A DNA stretch of 64,000 nt from Conus ventricosus (GCA_018398815.1 CM031615.1:53911756-53975755); one strand, 5' to 3'. Shown: positions 49,104 to 63,300, counted from the first letter of the stretch. Program-made: numbers and translations. The notes: generated by a model from the sequence alone, not told the origin.

Positions 49104-49805
49104 TTATGCACCATGAACCCATTTTCCTCCATCTTCCATCGTAAAGGGACTCTGAGCAAGCACTGCGAGAGGACATAGGCTAGGTCTCGGAGTTCCTGAG
49201 AGTGCCCCGGCGATGGAGAGGGTAATAGAGGACGGAACGGTACACTGTCCTTTCGAGATTGGGATGTGGATGTTCCAGCCGGGCTGACACAGAAGCAGTC
49301 GAGAGTGAAACCTGGGAATAGCGATAGGTAGGCCCGAACGGGGATGCCTGCGCATGTCCCACCAGGTGTACAACTGGAGAGGGTGTTCGTGAGTGAGGGA
49401 CTTGAGGTCCGGGAACCAGGACAGAGTGGGCCAACCATGTGTGCTTAATGAGAAAGACCTGGGGTCACTCGAGTACACGCCACCCCTGATAACCATTTGA
49501 GGAACGGGACGGGAGGGAAGGGCCTTAAGCAATGAGGCCGACCATGGAGGGACAGTGCGTCGATGTCGTAAGCCAGGGGGACCGGACGCGTTACCCATAC
49601 CCTGGCAGACGATGGTGTCACCGTGTGGCAAATGAGGTCGTTCATTGGTCTGAACAATATTACCCACACGGTTTATAGGGTAAGCCGGCTGAGGGTCCAT
49701 TTCCGATGGATGACATACTTGATCGGCTGAGAGAGTCTGCCAGGAAAGTTTGTGAGTCCCTGCTATGATGTCTCGCGCGAAGGGTGACCCCCTGCGTGTG
49801 ACCAC
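49104..49805 (-). pseudogene. DIRS copy 2, region after RNase H
   Basis: A 233-codon minus frame reads SADQVCHPSEMDPQPAYPIN, then GLRHRRTVPPWSASLLKALP and SWFPDLKSLTHEHPLQLYTW. DIRS polyproteins carry a similar tract between RNase H and the recombinase, including a P-W-x-P-x-L-x-x-L motif seen here as LSWFPDLKSL. Its N-terminal frame is offset relative to RNase H. Confidence 0.6.
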
Positions 49806-49887
49806 CAGCGTAGGAGGGCCTCAGTAACGTAGGGAGAGGCCGATGGATTTGTGCCCCCCCCCCCCCCCCCCCCCGCCTTTGATGAAG

Positions 49888-50256
49888 TTAACAAGCTACC
49901 GAAGTGTTGTCCCGTGAAAAAGGAGAACAAATCGGTGGGCGACTATGGACAGGAACTGGAGGAGGGCGACCTGACCGCCACCAGTTCAAGATGTTGAAGT
50001 GACGACTAGCAGTCCAGAGGAATACCCAAACCCCCGAGCGTGGACAGCTCTCCAGAAGGGCCCCTCCATCCCGAGTTGAGGCGTCTGTGAAAAGTTCCAG
50101 GGCCTGGGAAGGAGGTGATATGGGAACTCCGGGGCCAGTGTGGAAGGGCAGCGCCACTCCTCCTCCGAGGCCCAAACGAACCCAGGCCCTAGGGTGACAC
50201 GGGCCTGGTATCCAGCTGTCGTTTGTCCTTGGGACCAACGACGGCGTGCACCCCAC
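49888..50256 (-). pseudogene. DIRS copy 2 RNase H
   Basis: Minus frame with ALELFTDASTRDGGALLES, then LWTASRHFNIL and a later RDNTSVAC. LELFTDAS-x-x-G is the first catalytic-Asp motif of the RNase H family in DIRS/Ty3-type elements. The DNTS block carries the fourth-motif region. Downstream it runs into the 21-C tract. Confidence 0.78.
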
Positions 50257-50312
50257 TGAATCTGTCGCTTGATGAACTCTGCCCTAGGGGAATGAAGGCG
50301 ACAGGGACTCCA

Positions 50313-51146
50313 TCATCCCAGGAGGGATGAACGTGTCCCTTGCCGACGTGAGGTGATATAGGCCGTAAGGTGGAAATGAGATCCACTATGCGAGCTGACC
50401 TCACCGGGGTCGGGGAGACTACCATGGAGGTGGGTGTCGAAGCTCATGCCCAGGAAGTTGAATTGGCTGACTGGGCTAGAGCTTCGCATTTTGAGGGTTG
50501 GTGAACGAACCCCAGAGAGGATCAAAGATTAATAGCATGTGTAGGTGTGGGGGAAAATTGGGCTAGGGCCTGAGTAGGGGGCCCAGGACGAGCCGTCGTC
50601 TAGGTAACAAGGAGCGAATGTCCTCCTGTCTGGCAAAGGGAGGCCAATCTCCTAGCAACCTTCGTTAAGATGAAGTGAGCCCGGAGAGTCCGAATGTGGA
50701 GGGCTTTGAATTTAAACACCCGGCCCGCCATACGAAACGAAGAATCGTCTGTGGTACGGGTGATGAGGATCTGGAGTAACATCTTTCAGATCAATCGAGG
50801 TGGCCCAGTTCAGATGGTGGAAATGGAGCCCGTCCCTGATCTGGGCCGGGGTCTCCACTTGACTCTTGGATTTCCTTAGGTAGGCCTGACTAAAGAATGG
50901 TCTAGAAGGGCGGTGCTGCAGACGAGGGTTTGTGGTCGCAAAGAAGCGGCCTGATTGCCGCTCCTCGACGGCATGGGAAATGACCGCAGAGGAATAGACC
51001 CGCCGAAAAGCGACTGCTCCCTTACCATTAATGCAGCTTAAGGCCTCCTTGACGCTGGGAGAGATGGGCCTAAGAAAGCAGGGCGTCTCTCCACAGCCAA
51101 AGCAGTTTAAAGTACATCTGGCAGCGCTTGTCCGCCGCAGCCCCAA
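50313..51146 (-). pseudogene. DIRS copy 2 reverse transcriptase, frame-broken
   Basis: NWATSIDLKDVTPDPHHP near 50780 matches the first catalytic block of DIRS reverse transcriptases (x-x-S-I-D-L-K-D). QFNFLGMSFDTHL near 50460 matches the block that follows the Y-x-D-D region. The Y-x-D-D block itself is not readable in one frame between them, so the enzyme is dead as written. Confidence 0.72.
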
Positions 51147-52319
51147 GGTGGTTCGCTATCTTGTTTACAAGAAAACGCATAAGGTTGTCATCAACCAGGC
51201 TGGGTCCTGCCTCAGTGACGCCCGGTTCTTGAGACGCTGAACAAAGCCTCCCTCTTTGGCCAGAGATTTCCTTCGCTCGCTGTAGGAACATGTCAATAAG
51301 TCATGCCCCCCGCGGTGTTGTGTCAGAATGCCATGCCCTTGCGATTCAGTCCCCACTCTATCCAGTTAATTGATAGAAAGATTGGTGGAATTGGTGAGGG
51401 GGGCGTTGGGATGAGCCTGAGGTCAGCCGGGTAAATACAATCTCCCTGTGGCCGAGGATTGGCAGAAAGAGAGAAAAGAACATGAGGGGCCTGACGCGAT
51501 CATGAGAATACTTCCAACAGGGGCCCTCGGCGATGGGGCTGATAAAGAAGTCAGTCCCCGTTGGGGGAACGGCATGTGCACCCCTGCGACGATGCCGAAT
51601 CTGTCCAACAAAAGGAGGATGGTCTGGGGGGGCGGCAATCCTAGGCCCTGATCGCTTGTATGGGTGACCCATTGAAACGGGAAAGGGCGAAGAAACTGTT
51701 AGAGGGAGGGTATACCTAACAACAGATCGAGGGAGCTCCAGCTCTCCAAAAAGGAAAGTGTCCCCATACCTAGGGAGGAAATCCACAAACCCCACCTCCA
51801 ATTGTGGGTCCGTTTGTTCGTGAAGGGAATGTACAGGTCCACCCTTCGAAGGCCATGACAGGGGTGCGTGGGATTCAGAACTCGTTGGTAAGAGGGTGAA
51901 AACGAGGATACTCCCCGGAGGTTCCGTACTCGGTCGTGAAAACAAGGGGACTGCCGATCGTACATACAGCGCCCGAGAGAAGGTCCCAGGTCGAACCAGC
52001 TCTGGGAGGCCGATGCCCACATGAGGCCAAAGATGGAGTCCGGGGAGAGTCAGAGCTAATCCACTGATTCTCTTTGTGGGAATAGAACCACCGTACCCCG
52101 GGGAGAAAGGAGGGCTGTGCGGCCCAGAGGCAAGTCTCCCTCGTGTGGACCCGGGTAACCTTCTTGCGCACCCGGAGAGCACTGCCACCTGCATCTCCCC
52201 GGTGTGGGGTCCGCGCCGACCCCTTGCGTGCCAGAGGGGTGGAGAGAGTTTACGATCGCCGATCCTCCCTGGCCGAGTGTAGCGAACTGGTGATTGTCAT
52301 AGACGACGCTAAGACTCAA
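51070..52319 (-). pseudogene. DIRS copy 2 gag-like ORF1
   Basis: 278-codon minus frame (52194-51358), rich in Pro/Ser/His, continued by NLMRFLVNKIANHLGAAADK at 51200-51130. Blocks such as [13 protein letters not shown] and GAHAVPPTGTDF correspond to [12 protein letters not shown] and [12 protein letters not shown] in copy 1. Confidence 0.65.
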
Positions 52320-54002
52320 GGGACGAAAGGGTTACCCCAGGCCCCGCTGGTCGAATCCTCCCCCCTGATGAACGGGACCGCGGACGTTTGCCCAAAAGGG
52401 AGCTAAGAAGTCGGCTCCCGCACGTCCTGTACCCCTAGGAGAATGAGACGATCGAACGGGGCTGGTTCGAAACGGGAACCGACCGGGTGTGATGACCCAG
52501 ATTCCTAGCTACACGATGCCTGCGTACCTGACCCGATTGTGTCAGAGGTGTGTTCCACCGAAGACTGGCCCACATTCCCACCTCCGGAGTGATTGAACGC
52601 TCCTCGTGTCCGGTCGAGGCTGAACCGCGGACACGATGGGGAGAGCGTGCTGAGACTGTGGAGACGCTAGTGGGGAGGTGCTATCGTCACGAGTCTCCAT
52701 AGATCGGGTGACGATGGCGGTGATTCCGTCCGCAGTCCGTCCACCCGTGGCTCGTACCGGGTATCCTGCAAGGGTCCCCTTGGGCCGAATAATCGCCGGA
52801 CGCTGCATGATGGTAGAGGGTCCACCTTACGCGGACGAATTCGAACAGGCGAACCATGTCAGGAACTGGAAATTAAAACGGGAAGGTCCTTTCATGGGAG
52901 CCATGCCCGTGGATTGGGCTTAGGGAAAGAAGCAAATGAGAAACAGTCGGCAATGACTGCGAAATGTTCAACCGACTGGACAGACTGTTGGACTTCGATC
53001 GCGACGATCGTTTATCCGCCGGTCAGGGTAGAGGGTGAATCGGAATGATGTACGCTGCGCGTCCCCAGCACTGAACCCTCCTCTACCACCGACCGTAAGA
53101 CGCTCAACGAGTGCGTTAGCGTGTCCCCGTGGAATCGACCCGCTGCCCCTCCGGGTAGAGAGCGACAGCCGAGATAGGAGCGGCCTCGATCCGTTTGTTG
53201 TCCTTCACCACCATGTTGGCACTGGTTGTGGGGAACAAACACGGAACGCAACGATCGAAAGGGGAGACAAAGAGGTGGATTTGAGGATATAATGGCTCAA
53301 ACCAACCACGTGAGAGACACAGCAATAGTTCATTAAAAGCAACTAGAACTCGGTGAGAGATCGAGGCAGGTACGATCGTATGTGACGCGTTTAGGCCCCC
53401 TTCCGAAAACAAAATGGTCGGAACACCGTCGAAGAAATGGAAGTCCTAGTGGACGACTAGAAAGTTAGGCGAATCAGAGACCAAAAGGGAAGGAAAAGGG
53501 ACCGAGATTCCGTTGACCACGGTCCGTAAAAGCCAAAACTGGGGAGAGGGCGAAACCCGCGATGGAGTACCGAACATTTGAAGATCGAAAAGAGCGAAAG
53601 CGAAGTCGCAGAGTGCCTGAGACAAAGCACAAAGGCGTAGATGGCGTGTAAAACAAAACATGAATAAAGCACACCAAACCAAAAGCCCACCGTTCAAGAA
53701 TGAAACGGGAGAAGAGCGCAAGCCACAACAAATAATCACAGAAGCAAACACCAGGCAATCTAACTCAACGCAAAGAGAAGGCGAGACAAGCACAAACATA
53801 ACTTGCTTGGACTGCATGCCGAGAGAAGAAAGGCGTATGGGAGACTTACACTGGCTTATCCCTACGGCTGAAGTGGTTGGGCAACAACGAGACAGTCCTT
53901 ATCGAACTGTGCCATAGCCACAACAAAAACTTCGGCCTGGCAGAGCATACTAACAGCCGTGAAGCTAATGTCTGTACATGGAACAGTATATGAACGCCAA
54001 AA

Positions 54003-57000
54003 CAACGTAATAACACAGCAGAGCAGGCTACTGCTGAAGAATTTTTGACAAAGTCAATAATCTTTTATTCAACGACTCACACGATCAATGTAGTGAGATG
54101 ATGATAGATGGTGGAATAGCCGACCATAGATTCGAAAGTTAATTGATGTAGGCTCTGTACCACAGATGTGTGTTTCATCTGAAAGCGTCGAACGAGCCAG
54201 CCTAGTGTGTACTATGCATCGTGCTGGTGTCCCATTAATGTGAAAATCAGCGCAGAGGCTACGTGGCCAGCTCGCGCGATACACACAGAGGCAATGGAAA
54301 GTCATGGGAAGATGATATGGTGACAGGATGGTGAATTCGACAAGGGGTGTGGGTGGGGAGAGAGGGGTTCGTGTGCCTTGGACTGACAGTCAGCATCGAT
54401 AGAGAGCTTCTTGAAAGACTTCGCAAACTGTTTTACTTTCATTACACAGGTGTAGTGTGACAATACCAACATATTTATCAACTTGTATGTGCTGTGTGTT
54501 CCTTGTATTGGATTGGAAAATACAAATGTTTTTGATCGTTCAAAAAAAAAACTATCCAATCAAAAAGCCTAAATACTTTTTATAAAATAACAATATAAAA
54601 CAAAAGAAGCCCAGAATTCAAAATCTTCATTCAATATCCTTCCAAGAACAGAAAAGATTTCAATTATTCTAACTTTTGTCGTTTCTGAGCTAGAAATGTT
54701 ATTGTTAATTATGTGACCCCCAAAACAAGAGATCACCCCTGGCACCAGGGAGACAACCTTATGTATATGACAATAGTTCGGCCTGAACGGTTTAATTGTA
54801 CTAATGTGAGGTGGTCCATGCACACTCCCATCAGAAAAAAACTGGAAAAAATGAAATGGCATTTTAGTTTTCTGTGTACATTTTGATGAAACAATTAATA
54901 GAAAACAAAGATTTTTTTAATGTTGTTTTCTTTGTACTAAAAAATGGAATTAAAATATTTATTTTTCATCACCTTAACACAAAAATCAAACTGCCATTAC
55001 TGATAATACTATTTTTACGCAAGTATAGAAGCCAGCCTGAAATAGAAAAGGCACACCTTGGAAACTCCTTGAAAACCCTTGAAATTTCTGTACTTGGTAG
55101 TCCTTGTCTGAACCCTGTAAAAACAACATCCAATCAAATGAAGTGCACAAACAGTCCTCCCAACGATGAAGTAACCAGGAGTGTGGATGTAGAAGAGTGA
55201 AATTGAATCTGAGGTCACACGAGGAGATGTAGGTCACAACGTGCCCGGAGAAGTGATACTTTATTTTTTTCCCTGACTGAACAGAGCGGATGAGGAAAGT
55301 CGAAGCATCCGAGTTGCATCTGGCTGAACTCCATGACGGGCTACACTCTGCACTAGACAATCCATATGTCCCTGCATCAACCCGACCAGGAAGGAACAGA
55401 AATCTATCAGAGTTAGGACAGGAAAGTAGCTAGCATCCCCAGTGATTATCCATGAATTAAGTACACTCTGTGTTACGTAGGATTCAGTCTTTTCCAGCTG
55501 AACATATCTTATAAACACAACATCTGGAAGAAGCCTGTTGGGGCTAAAAAATCCCGCCCAAAATAAATGTGGCTGTAATGGGAATTGAATATGAAATTAG
55601 CAGACAAAACAAGTGGTAATATCCAGTAGTGAATTTAGTTTTAAAGCATCAAACAGTGGACATTGCACATTGTCTGTTTCTGCACTGTCCATGGCAGGCC
55701 AGAATCTAATCAAAGAGCGGCAGTATGAATTGACGCACATTCGCCGAACGCAGAACTGTGGAGGAAAAATCACCACCCCTGGAAATGAATGTTCCACCCC
55801 TAATGTTGAGTCTGTCGTCTGTCTGTTGATCTGTCTACTAATCTGGCAGTCTGTCTGGGATCCATCATCATGAAAGTTCTCTAAACATACCCATCTCCGC
55901 AGTATCCAATTCTCTCTTTACTGCCCTGTAGTTGTCATAAATCCTTTCTTCTACCTATCCTATTTTCATTTGTTTTCTATTTCTCTCTCAGATCTACACA
56001 AGCACATCTATCCCTTACTTTCTCACCTCCTCTCACTCTCTCTCTCTCACTGCTCTCCCCCACGTAAATCATATTATGCATGCAGCCATAGACAGGCATT
56101 GTAAAAGCCTGACTTATGCTTGCGCATTCCGAAGTCCACACGACACTAAGAATACATGAGGGATAGCAGACGAGCAATCCAGGGGGTTGGAACCTTACAG
56201 TCCAGGCTTAAGTATTTCGCATGATACTCTTGATGTTCCCAAAACGCAGACGAAATAGCCTATTAACATTGCTTGGGCAAAGACACCGGAAGTGAATGGA
56301 AAGTCAGATGCTCAGATGACACGAGGTGCCAGGTGTTGGGTGGGTGGCTCTCATCTGTCCCAAGTTTCCCCTTGTCATGAATCGATCTCCATGATTTTGC
56401 AGTTTTGTTGCGTTGATAACAAACGTCACACTTTGCTTGCATTTCACACACAGAACATTGCTCACTAATGATAAGTGTTATGATGATTATATGTGACGAT
56501 TATGATGACTAGTTATGACAAAAACGGTGAAGAATCTACACATCTGAAACCATTGTTGGTGTGCTCCTTGGAAATTATCTTGGTTCCATCTGCAAGTATT
56601 CATCCCAGCATCTACAACTCAAATATCATCCATGCTTCTACAATCAACAATCCACATCAGCGCCATTGTCTCATATAAAACACTGTGTGTAAATTTCAGA
56701 ACTGGTTAAAAGTTTCTGCATGCTCATAATACTAATGATTAGTGTAAATGACAGGACAGCAATTAAGGCAGAGGACAAATAAAAAACATATTATGTACAA
56801 ATGATAAAAAATAATTATAGAAGTATAGTTGTGATCTTGATGAATGTTTTGAATGACTGATTTGTGATTCAAGATTTAAAACTTGAAAAAAAAATAAAAT
56901 TGCACTGGTAGCTTGTGCTTCTTGTCCATTCCTGTAATCATTTGTGAACATTATACCCAGTGGCTTATGTGTGCTGTAAGCCAACACTCTATGTCAAAAA

Positions 57001-57240
57001 ATGTGTTTAATTTGCAGGGAAAAAGCGAGAATGGAGATGCTAATAGAAATAAAAACATAACTGGCAGAGAAAAAAGTGGTAAAAATGTTGATGCAATATA
57101 TCATTATCCGTGATAAAAAATGATCTATTATCATTGTTACGTGTTTCAACTAATATCTAAATTTACATATAAGATATAATGCAAAATAATAAAAAAATTA
57201 ATAATATATAAATATAATATAAAAATAAAACAAAATAAAA
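54003..57240. other. Anonymous AT-rich DNA
   Basis: No coil-like exon, FYVE finger, transposon end or array found. Short gtctgtctg-type repeats occur near 55810-55860. Confidence 0.4.
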
Positions 57241-60200
57241 ATTCCAAGGAAAAGTACCGCACCGATCCAGCAACTTACAGAGCAGCTTGGTGTTTCGATT
57301 ACAGCAAGAAATATTGATTTAAACAAATCATGCTCATATGTCTTAATTGAAGAAAAAATGGTGAGATACGCATTCATATCTGCAGTGGTAATTATTTCCG
57401 CCTAACTATCAGTATGTGCATGAGATGGGAGAATGTGGAAAATAAAATAAATGGCTTTCTCAAATGATGCGTCAGCAAGCTTATAGTCTCCAAGGGGTTA
57501 GACATCTCCAATAGGGAGTGGAAACTCACCTAACCTATAACACCTGGACATAAACCGATATATTCGAAACTGGTGGATTCCTTCTCCTCAGTGACCGCGG
57601 AAAGTGGTAATGACTCCTCTCCATTTCAGATTTAAGAAGAAAACAATCCCCTCAAAAGGATGGTGAGCAATACCGAAGTAAAATGTATTAGTATGAGATT
57701 TCAAAACAAACCAACCAAAGTGCCATCTAAGAAGCACCATAAAATACATAAAAGAGCAAAACAAAACAACAATTTCCTTGTGGAAAAGTCAAAAATATAA
57801 AAAGATAACCCTCTAAGACACAAGAGCTGAGGGCAAGTTCATTGGAATGAATCCGCAAGGTACAAAAATACAACAAAAAAAAAATTCCAAGGATAAGAAA
57901 CCGCCACCGTTCCATAGCAACTACCGAGCACTTGGAGTAGCACAGTACTGCCATAAATAATGAATTTATAAAACAAAGCTTGTGCACTTATGTCATAGAT
58001 AGAAGAAATATGTGGGGAGATAACGCATTCAAAACTGCAGTGTATATGATTCCCGCTAACTAGCATTATGTGCTTGAGTGGGTGAATGGGGAAAATAAAA
58101 TAAATGCTTCTCAATTAGCCTTCCAGCAAGCTAAATCACCAAGGGAGAGACATCCTACCAATAGTAGGGGCCACTCACTACCATATAACTCCAGGTCATA
58201 TACCGATATATCCTAAACTTGTGGTTCTCCGTCAGTGACCGCGGAAAGTGTAAATTTACTCCACTTCCTTTACATATTTAAGAGAATACAATCCAGAAAA
58301 GGATGGTGGGCATAACCGTAGTATGTTTGATAAGAGTTTTCAAAACACCAACCAAAGGTGCCACCCAAAGAATCAAAAGAAATTCATAAAAGAGGCAAAA
58401 CCAACTACACTTTCTTGGAAAGTAAAAAATATAACAAGATATCCACTACGACACAAGAAGCTGAGGGCAAGTTTCTTAGGTAATTAAATCCGCAAGGGAC
58501 AAACATACAACCAAACTAATAAATTCCAATGATAAGAACCGCACCGTTCAGCAACATTACAGAGGCAGCTTGGTGTAGCAATGACTGCAAGACATATTGA
58601 CATATAACAAAAGCTAGCACTTATGTCTTAGATTGACTAAATAGGGTGGGAGATACGCATTCATAACTGCATTGGTAGAAGATTCCGCCAAACAATTCAG
58701 TATGTTGCTGCTTAGAGTGGGAGAATGGGAAAATAAAATAACAATCTATCACAAAATGAAAGCCATCAGCAAGCTTATAAATTCTCCCAAGGGAGATACA
58801 TCCATGTGATAATATTAAGCTTGCTGAATTCTCATATTGAGAAGCCATTGTATTTTATTTTACCCCATTCACCCCACAAGCACATACTGCTATAAGGCGG
58901 AATCATCTACCACTTCAGAAATGAAATGCGTAACTCCCCCAAATTCTTTCAATGCATAAGACAAAAGATCCAGCTATGTGATATAAAATTCAATATTTTC
59001 CTAGCAGCCTATCAACACCAAGCTGCTCTTGTAAGTTGCAGGAACGGTTGCGGTAACAATATCCATGGAAATATAAAAGATATGTAGACTTTATAGTCCG
59101 CATGCGTGATTCAATCCAAGAACTTTCCCTCAGCACTAGTATCAAATATGGATATCATTATATAATTATTCACTTTTTCACAAGAAAAAGTCGTTAGTTA
59201 TGCTCTAATAAGAATTTCTTTTGCTTCTAAATGGCACCTTATGTTTGGATTATAGAAAACTCAACAAACATACAACGGTCTATAGCACAACCAACCTTTT
59301 CAAGGGATTTATTCATCTTAAAACTGAAAATGCAGATGAGTCATATTACCACAATCCAGCTGACACTGAGTAGAAGACACCAGATTTCAAAACACGGAAA
59401 GATAGACCCTTATTCTCAGTAGTGATTACCCTCCCAATATTTAGTAGAAGTACTACCCAAGTAGAATAAAAGCATTGCCTGTACCACCCATGGAGAATAT
59501 AAAGCATGCAGAATGCACACAATGATATGCAATATAATTTATATATCCCCATACACCCACTCAAGCACATAACACAAGTTAGAGCGGAATACAACGACCC
59601 CAGCATAAAGAAATGCGAAACACACCCCTCATATCATCACTCAAAGACTAATAATCAACATTGTTATTATATTCAATATATCAAGCAGTCATTGCAACAC
59701 CAGCTGCTCAGTAAGTTGCAGGAACGGTGCGGTACTTCACCTTGGAATTTAAAAGTTATGTTGTAATTTAGTCCCTGCGTAATCATCCCAGAAACTTCCC
59801 CACATCACTTGTGACTTAGAGGATATCTTTTAATATTTTTACTTTTACACCAGAAAAGGTAGATTGTTTATGCTCTATAATGTTTTTCTATTGCTTCTTA
59901 GATTGGCAACCTTTGGATGGATTAATGAAAACTCAACGAAACATACAACTGTATTGCACACCAACCTTTAATCAGGTGAAATGTATTCCTTCTATAAAAC
60001 TTAAAATGCAGAGGATACAAATTACCGCTATATCCCGCGGACACTGAGGATAAACCAACCAAGTTTCGAAAATAACGGTATATGACCAGGAGTTATATGT
60101 TATTGTAATTACCCTCCTATAGGAAGATTTCTCACCCCTTGGAGAATAAAAGCATTCGAAGACTCAATTAGAAGAAGCCTTAAAAAAATGTAATTTATTT

Positions 60201-60330
60201 TCCCCATATCACCCACACAGCACATACTCTAGATATGCGGAATCATCTACCCCAGCAGATAAGAATGCGTATCTCCCCCTATTTCATTCAACTAAAGACA
60301 AAAGAGCAAGCTTTGTTTATAATTCAATAA
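57241..60330. repeat. ~640-bp repeat: about 2.4 direct copies, then ~2.4 inverted copies
   Basis: attccaaggaaaagtaccgc starts at 57241, its variants at 57884 and 58523 (periods 643 and 639). From about 58810 the sequence turns over: agcagcttggtgt becomes caccaagctgct, and gaacggttgcggt / gaacggtgcggt recur at 59042 and 59722. The whole is a ~3-kb imperfect palindrome centred near 58810. Copies differ by many single-base indels. Each contains tgaccgcggaaagtg. Confidence 0.85.
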
Positions 60331-63300
60331 AATAAATATAAATATATATATAAAGGTATAGATTGAAACGAATAGAAAAAAAGATACCAAAAAAGTAATA
60401 GTAATGCAATACTATTCATTTGCGAGGAATTTAGGCGTAGTATTTTATTAAAAAAATCCAGTCAAGTATTTCCTCTGAATAAATTATCTTGAGAGCTAAT
60501 AGAAACAAGAGATGGGAGTCAAGCCCGAAATTGGAAAATAAATTATATGAGGGTAGAGTATGGCATATACGATAGTTATCACCCACTTGTTAAATGTCCA
60601 CAGATCCAATGGCAGTTGCAGTTTCAGACACATACGCTATGGGACGCACAAAGTGGAAACAACGGCCTCCAAAGTATCAAAACCATTACCACAATACCAT
60701 TCCACCCGTCGACCCATCCCCAACTCCTGAACCCAGTACAGGAGTTTTTTTATTACATCTATCTTGATTAATAATAGAATATCATTCCAGATCAGAATTT
60801 GTTAATATCAGAGCACATAGATGAATATGAAAAAAAAAGAGAGTAGAGGGAGAGATGAAAAAATAAAGTGAAGTAAGCAGAAAAGAACAGAAAACAACAC
60901 ACAAAGTACAGTTCATTACATGTTTACAGAATTAGAGAGACAGAGCCCTCATCTAAAGAACATAACACAGAAACTACTATAACGTAGTGACTCCTATGTT
61001 GATGTTTTCGTATAAATGTTAGGAGAGGATGAACAGTGTATGGTCAGGGATTCATGCCTACTGTGGTTAAGCAAAGTGGGAACATTTCATTAACTTCTAT
61101 CTAAAAAGAGTAGCCATAACCGTATTAGTGATCATTATATTTTAATTTCCCCCCAATGAAAGGAAACACGGTGTAATCAAAACTGGTAAAAGGAAGTTTG
61201 TAGAAAAAAGAATCACATATGAAGACACACAACAGATACAGTACATAAAGAGCTAAGGCGCGGAATAGACAGACCGGACAGACGATGCATACAGCTGCCT
61301 GGCCGAGTGCTCTATTTTTTTATCTGAAATATTACATGTGTTTAAACAAAAAATACTGTTTCTGGACAAGAAAAAAAAAATTTATTGAAAAGTTAGAATA
61401 AATAGCCATCAGCTCAAAACACGCTAGTTGAGATATAATCACATCTTTCAAATAAATCACAAGGAGCAGATTTTTTTTCTCTGAAAAACAGATTAGTAAA
61501 TTCAATTCATTCCCAACATTGAATAATATAATTTGATACCAGTATAAAAACAGGTCATAACAAGTACAACCCAAGTGAAAAACCTCAGAAATGATTGTTA
61601 AATAAGAAAATGAAAATAATGGTACTGTTAATTTAACTATATGTAGTCATATACTCTCCAACAGGAAAAGATTTAGCAGGAAGCATAAGCTAATTATTGC
61701 AGAAGAAATGTGTGGGAGAGAGTATTAAAGTTATTGTACACAGTAATCCATGACTAATGTAAATCATAGATAAAATATAAGCTAAATAAAAGCACTGCAA
61801 CACTTACTCTCTTCCCTCGTGACGCATACACACTACCCTTTACTCCTTTGATCCCCCCAGCCAAGCTTATCCATCTCCCATTCCCCCTATCTGTCATTTT
61901 CACCTGGCAAACCAATACACCAAAACCCCCAGCCCCCCCCCCCCCCCCCCGCCCCTTCCACATCCCCCAATAGTTCCCCAGGAGGTTAATACCATCCTTT
62001 GGATATAAAGATAATTTATCCTACCCCAAATTTGTGGACAGGTGTCCCTATTATCATCAGTTTGAAAGCTTAATAGCTAAATAAGATGAAATAAATTATG
62101 ACTACATTACAATCTAACTGACAACCAGTGTCAGCATTGTCAAATACAGACAAAGCATGCAGTGGAAAGGCACCAGAAACCTGTCCAACATGAGGCATGG
62201 GATGCTTTCGAACTATCATTGCAACCATCCTCGAGTGAACCCACTTGGTATAACTACCCCTTTGTGAATTTAGGAGGAATGTGCAGGATGGTGCCAGGGT
62301 GGTGTTGGACCATTGAAATCTGTTTACTTTCAGACTGATCTCTTGGCTTCAGCTGGCAAAAATTATTTGAAAACAGGAAAAAGGGTGTCTAAAAATCACT
62401 TGCTATTTAACTTACTGGAATATTTTCAGTTTACCCCCTCACACAACCGAATGGGCCAGGGTCACCAAAGATCTATAAATTAATCTAGGTCATTCCCCGA
62501 TGCATAATTGATGCCTGCATCCATTGATAACTCAGTTACAATGTTTATATATAATAAAGATAACATTAAAATAGATATGAAGAAAGCATGGAATATAATG
62601 TGACATGGAATGAGAATGTACAATCTACACATTCCGCAGTCATACTTACCCAGTAGGATTAAGTAAGTTCTATTTGATATATACCCCTTGATTAAACTGA
62701 CAGGGTAACTTTCATGAAACTACATAACGTATTAGAAGAAAAGACTTCATCACCAACTAGGTTATGGAATTCAAAAGCGCTTTTGTTTTAGGGTTTATCA
62801 ATTTATCATCATTTTTTTTTTTTTTTCTTTATTATGTCTTTGTATTTCAGGAAAGCACACATGCTTACAACGCGTAAACACGCTATTATGTGCACATTTG
62901 CCTGCGACACACATGCAACAACACACACGTCATAGAAACAACCACTATACCAAACATGTGAATTAACAACCTTATTTTTATATTTTTTATAGTTTTGGTT
63001 AGTTGTTTTTTTATGGGGGGGGTGGGTTGGGTTATATGTCAATAAAATACCTTTTATAAAACAAAAACACACAGTTCTATTCCAACAGAGTAGACCACCA
63101 TTCCACACACCGAGCCATTGTATCATGAAATCGAGAGTCAAATCTGGACCTAGCGAGAAGGACAGAGTAGCCCTGTTGTTGTTCACTGCTTGGGATTGTG
63201 TGAGAGGAATCAGAAGCAAGCAATAAAATGCCAGCTGCTGAAAGATACTTTTGAGTGTATTGAGTTATGAATGTTTATGATGTTCTTTTGGTTCCACTCA

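Larger units (their letters stand above)
47773..54002 (-). mobile_element. DIRS-order retrotransposon, copy 2 (longer coding region, many indels)
   Basis: Left end atggggagttttgtattata, right end gtatatgaacgccaaaa. Same architecture and orientation as copy 1. Inverted repeats at about 47830-47960 and 53840-53985, and a fused-end internal complementary region at 48036-48135. Minus-strand order is gag-like ORF1, reverse transcriptase, RNase H plus downstream connection, and tyrosine recombinase, all cut by frameshifts. It lacks the 445-bp insertion and the extra 5' segment of copy 1 but keeps the RT that copy 1 has lost. A run of 21 C at 49854-49874 sits inside the coding region. Confidence 0.88.

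Noticed and set aside
54874..55200. 108-codon plus-strand frame after DIRS copy 2 as an EEA1 exon
   Set aside because: No coil heptads, no FYVE cysteines and no convincing splice borders.
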